This document shows positions 36,155-38,477 of a stretch of DNA of 38,477 bases, one piece after another. This DNA comes from a virus. A model generated the notes under the pieces. It was not told the origin of the DNA. It ran no database searches and worked only from the letters and a program-made list of their open reading frames with translations. The position numbers and the translations under genes were made by a program. Positions within the stretch are counted from its first letter, which is position 1. Each line of letters opens with the position of its first letter. The stretch covers positions 1-38,477 of IMG/VR virus record IMGVR_UViG_3300020021_000028. One strand, given 5' to 3'.

Positions 36155-36958
36155 TCAGCCCTGGGGGGCGAACGGGTTGGGGCCGCTGCCGAGCGGCGGG
36201 CCGCTCTGCTCCCAGGGGTTGGCCGGGGGCGCCTGCGGGCCGTACGGGCCCGGGGCGGCCGGCTGTCCGTACCCGGGGGCCGCGTTGTTCGTCTGGGCGC
36301 TGTACTGCTGGACACCCTGCGCGAACTGCTGCGCGGCCTGCTGGACCGATCCCTGTGCCTGGCCCGGCATGACGACCATGGACCGGTCACCGTTGAGGTA
36401 CCGGGTGGCCAGCTCGGCATCCTGCGGGGTGAACTGAGTCTCCACACCCCACGCGTTGCCCTTGGCCGCAGGGCCGGTGCCCCGCTGGGTGTTGATTCGG
36501 CCGAGTACGACCTGTCCGGTGCCGGCCAGCTCGCGGAGCTGGCGGGCGACCCGGACACCGGACAGGCCGATGCCGGTGAAGGCGTGCCCGTCGAAGACCT
36601 TGCCGTTCGCGGCGGGGTCCATGCTGACCACGGGGCCGCCGTCCAGCACGACCACGTCAGAACTGACGCTCTCGAAAGTGGAACCGGGATTGGTCTGGCT
36701 GGGGACGATCTCGATCTTGCGCGGGGTGATCAGCAGCAGCCGGCCGCGCAGGTCGCCCATGTGCGGGAAGTCCGAGGCTCCGGACGCCGCAATGAACGGG
36801 GGGTGCGGGTTGAACGCGGGCGCGGCCTGCGCCTGCTGGACGGGGGCGGCGGCTGCCTGCTGGTACTGCGTGGGCGCCGGGCCCTGGTACTGCGGCTGGT
36901 ACTGCTGCGGGTTCACCGGGTAGTTCTGCTGGCCCGGGTACTGCGGGGGGTACGTCAC
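36155..36958 (-). CDS. Putative OB-fold/ssDNA-binding-like protein with low-complexity arms, 267 aa
   Basis: The first ~55 residues are Gln/Pro/Tyr/Ala-rich (MTYPPQYPGQQNYPVNPQQY and beyond) and the last ~65 are similar, so both arms are probably disordered. The core (LRGRLLLITPRKIEIVPSQT, then SSDVVVLDGG and GQVVLGRINTQRGTG with FTPQDAELATRYL) is a compact beta-rich domain resembling a family common in actinophages and suspected to bind ssDNA. GTG 36958 has GGAGATCC upstream. It has its own promoter 330 bases upstream, a highly structured leader and its own terminator. The ssDNA-binding role is an inference. Confidence 0.6.
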   Translation of the reverse strand: MTYPPQYPGQQNYPVNPQQYQPQYQGPAPTQYQQAAAAPVQQAQAAPAFNPHPPFIAASGASDFPHMGDLRGRLLLITPRKIEIVPSQTNPGSTFESVSSDVVVLDGGPVVSMDPAANGKVFDGHAFTGIGLSGVRVARQLRELAGTGQVVLGRINTQRGTGPAAKGNAWGVETQFTPQDAELATRYLNGDRSMVVMPGQAQGSVQQAAQQFAQGVQQYSAQTNNAAPGYGQPAAPGPYGPQAPPANPWEQSGPPLGSGPNPFAPQG

Positions 36959-37321
36959 GGTTGGATCTCCAGTTCAGTTCGGATGGGTACCGCCCGGGGT
37001 CTTGAGCTGTTCAGTTCTGTTCGGGTCAACCCCGGGCGGTAGCGGACTATCCGGGACTCGCACCCGGCCCCTGTCCTGTCCCCCGGCCCCGCTCGCAAGA
37101 GGGGTCGGGTTGAGGACAGCTGCACTCGCAGTAGTCCTGACCAGCCGTCGCCGGTCAGTGCCATTCCCGATGCCTCGGGAATTCTGCGCGGGCCCCGTCT
37201 CAACGGAGGGGAAGGTACGGGGCCCGCAGTCTTGGTCTGCCCGGGTGAGCGGTCTCGCAGGGTCACGCTCACCCGGGCAGGACTCCAGCATGGCACACGT
37301 TCTGTCGTGCGTCAAGCTATG
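36959..37321 (-). ncRNA. Gene-free region with at least six hairpins (structured leader or small RNA)
   Basis: On the minus strand from the promoter at 37287-37315 to the gene start at 36958 there is no convincing ORF. Perfect inverted repeats occur at 37266-37280/37237-37251 (15 bp), 37217-37227/37188-37198 (11 bp), 37175-37182/37163-37170 (8 bp), 37153-37158/37137-37142 (6 bp) and 37029-37041/36988-37000 (13 bp). A CCCGGCCCC/GGGGTCGGG pair lies near 37083-37109. GTTCAGTTC occurs twice on the plus strand (36972, 37009). It may be a regulatory leader, a stable small RNA or a packaging/recombination site. Confidence 0.55.
37287..37315 (-). promoter_or_regulatory. Leftward promoter with CGCACGACAG box
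   Basis: TTGACG (37310-37315) and CATGCT (37287-37292) are 17 bases apart on the minus strand, and the spacer starts CACGACAGA, one base different from the promoters at 5079-5095 and 5461-5477. It would transcribe the hairpin region and the 267-aa gene. Confidence 0.65.
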
Positions 37322-38477
37322 TCAGAACGGGGGCTCGCCACGCCCGATCGTGACCAGCTCCAGCAGGACCGGGTCCCCGGCGGGGAACGTGGCCGTGGCC
37401 GTCTCCCACACCGCGGCCTGCCCGCCCCTGCCTTCCTGGAACGCTTGCCACATGGCCGCCCGGGCGTACCCGCGCAGCGTGCCCAGGTCCGGTTGCAGGT
37501 CCGGCAGGGAAGGGGGCTGGACCGCGAGCGGGGTGGGGAAGACGGGCTCGGGTCCGTGCTCTCCGGCCCATCCGGCCGGCGGCCGGGACGCGGGGGCGTC
37601 CACCGAGGCGGGGTCGTCTGCCTGCGGACCGGGCGCAGCCGGCTGGAACTCCGGGCCGTCCGTGATCAGCAGCGGCAGATCCTTCCGGGTCTTGCGCGCG
37701 TCGCGGATCTGCATCGACAGGGCGCAGTCAGCCCACCCGTGTACCAGGTCCACCCGGCGCAGCGTGCAGGTGCCGGAACCGGCGGGGATGTGGACCACGA
37801 TCGCGAAGTCGGTCCGCACCTTGGGCGCCGGCAGCCACCGGCCCCGTTCCGGAATGTCGTTGTCCCACTCCCAAATGCCGTTCTCGTTCACGCCGTGCGC
37901 GTAGCAGGCAAGCTGCTGCCGGATGTCCAGCGCTGCGTACTCCATGCTCTGGCCGGTCTTCACGTCCCCGATCACGTACTCCCCGTTGGGGAGCTGGAAG
38001 ATCTTGTCAAAAGTACCGGCCACCTCCAGCGACCGCAGGATCGTGGTCCGCTCAAGCATGTCCGGAACCGGGACCAGGCCCGTGGCCTGGATCTTCCGCA
38101 CGTACGCCTCGACATCCGCGCGGAACGGCGCCGGCACGCTGGCCAGGTCGAGCCGGCCGAGGTCGTACAGCTCGGTGTAGCGGTGCACCTTGGTCCCGTG
38201 GTCCGCTGCGAGCTTGTCACCGCCCGCGGTCTTCAGCGCGTCGGCCAGCTTGTCCAGCGCGCCCGCGTTGGTCTTGACGTCGAACCCCCCGCCGTCCTTG
38301 GCCGGTGCCAGCTCCCGCGCCTGTGCCATCTGCGGGGAGTTCGGGTAGTGCGCGGCGGCCGAGAGGAGGACGCGCTGCTGCCACTTGGTCAGGCCGTACT
38401 GGTCACCCAGGCCCTTGATGAAGGTGGTGACCCGCTGGCGACCGCGCATCTCCCCCGTGACCGGGTCCGGGATCTTG
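37322..38477 (-). CDS. RecB/Cas4-like PD-(D/E)XK nuclease, C-terminal part (continues at 1264..132)
   Basis: This part holds the catalytic domain of the joined ~762-aa protein. Motifs in joined numbering: THGTKVHRYTEL-like helix with H471/H476 (seen as DHGTKVHRYTELYDLG), VAGTFDKI (D535), IGDVKTG (D549, K551) and the RecB-type QQLACYAHG (Gln and Tyr). This order (H, D, DxK, QxxxY) defines RecB/Cas4/lambda-exonuclease-like enzymes that degrade or trim DNA ends. The C-terminal ~100 residues are Pro/Ala-rich, ending near a helical segment. Its stop is followed at once by a new promoter. An ATG at 38449 begins a 375-aa frame, but the true start is at 1264. Confidence 0.9.
   Translation of the reverse strand, partial: KIPDPVTGEMRGRQRVTTFIKGLGDQYGLTKWQQRVLLSAAAHYPNSPQMAQARELAPAKDGGGFDVKTNAGALDKLADALKTAGGDKLAADHGTKVHRYTELYDLGRLDLASVPAPFRADVEAYVRKIQATGLVPVPDMLERTTILRSLEVAGTFDKIFQLPNGEYVIGDVKTGQSMEYAALDIRQQLACYAHGVNENGIWEWDNDIPERGRWLPAPKVRTDFAIVVHIPAGSGTCTLRRVDLVHGWADCALSMQIRDARKTRKDLPLLITDGPEFQPAAPGPQADDPASVDAPASRPPAGWAGEHGPEPVFPTPLAVQPPSLPDLQPDLGTLRGYARAAMWQAFQEGRGGQAAVWETATATFPAGDPVLLELVTIGRGEPPF
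38352..38477. repeat. Terminal overlap, right copy
   Basis: Identical to 6-131. Bases just before it (38347-38351) also match the left edge if one C is deleted there. Confidence 0.9.

Noticed and set aside
36974-37315. 113-aa minus-strand ORF in the hairpin region
   Set aside because: The translation is Arg/Pro/Gly-rich like other GC-driven shadow frames, and the DNA is dominated by perfect hairpins starting at a promoter.

Overview
The window is essentially one complete genome of a small, tailed, siphovirus-type phage of a high-GC actinomycete, most likely Streptomyces or a close relative. The evidence is: very high GC throughout, many GTG starts with 1-4 base ATGA/GTGA overlaps, a WhiB-family regulator, an actinobacterial DUF732-type secreted protein, and a full HK97-type head and long-tail module with no contractile sheath. 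I see no integrase, excision module or recognisable CI-type repressor, so the sequence gives no support for a temperate lifestyle. The last 126 bases (38352-38477) repeat bases 6-131, and a minus-strand nuclease gene reads straight through this junction. The contig is therefore a circular or permuted assembly with a unit length of about 38.35 kb, not a linear genome with its natural ends.

Layout on the circle. A divergent promoter region lies near 5.4-5.5 kb. Leftward (minus) genes run from there through a C2H2-finger protein, a small zinc protein, an SF2 helicase, three small ORFs and a RecB-type nuclease that crosses the contig ends. They continue through a hairpin-packed noncoding stretch (36959-37321), an OB-like/ssDNA-binding candidate, a tRNA-like gene, four small genes including a DUF732 protein, and an endonuclease VII-type HNH gene. 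Rightward (plus) genes start at 5507: a MerR/excisionase-like regulator, family A DNA polymerase, HTH protein, Hjc-like resolvase, WhiB, GH25 endolysin, holin-like membrane proteins, a ribbon-helix-helix protein and a primase/SF3 helicase.

A roughly 380 bp gene-free region full of GTGCAC iterons follows the primase (13451-13832) and is the best candidate for the replication origin. After it come a winged-helix protein, small ORFs, both terminase subunits, a very unusual portal protein, ClpP-like protease, major capsid protein, two virion proteins, head-tail adaptors, tail terminator, two paralogous tail-tube proteins flanking an HNH gene, frameshifted tail chaperones, a short tape measure and two minor tail proteins. 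The two transcription directions converge at a bidirectional terminator at 34173-34204.

The most unusual points are as follows. (1) The portal protein carries two extra C-terminal domains: a 2H phosphoesterase-like domain and a MuF-type Cys-rich tail. (2) The HNH gene at 34211-34738 is bracketed by an exact 20-bp inverted repeat made from terminator hairpins. (3) The iteron region is built round a 28-bp inverted repeat. (4) A 360-nt noncoding region contains at least six hairpins. (5) Two promoter/leader units are nearly identical, with related promoters elsewhere that carry a CGyACGACAG box beside the -35. (6) The endolysin gene has an internal ribosome-binding site and start. (7) Several genes have a -10 box exactly 6 nt before ATG and are probably leaderless.
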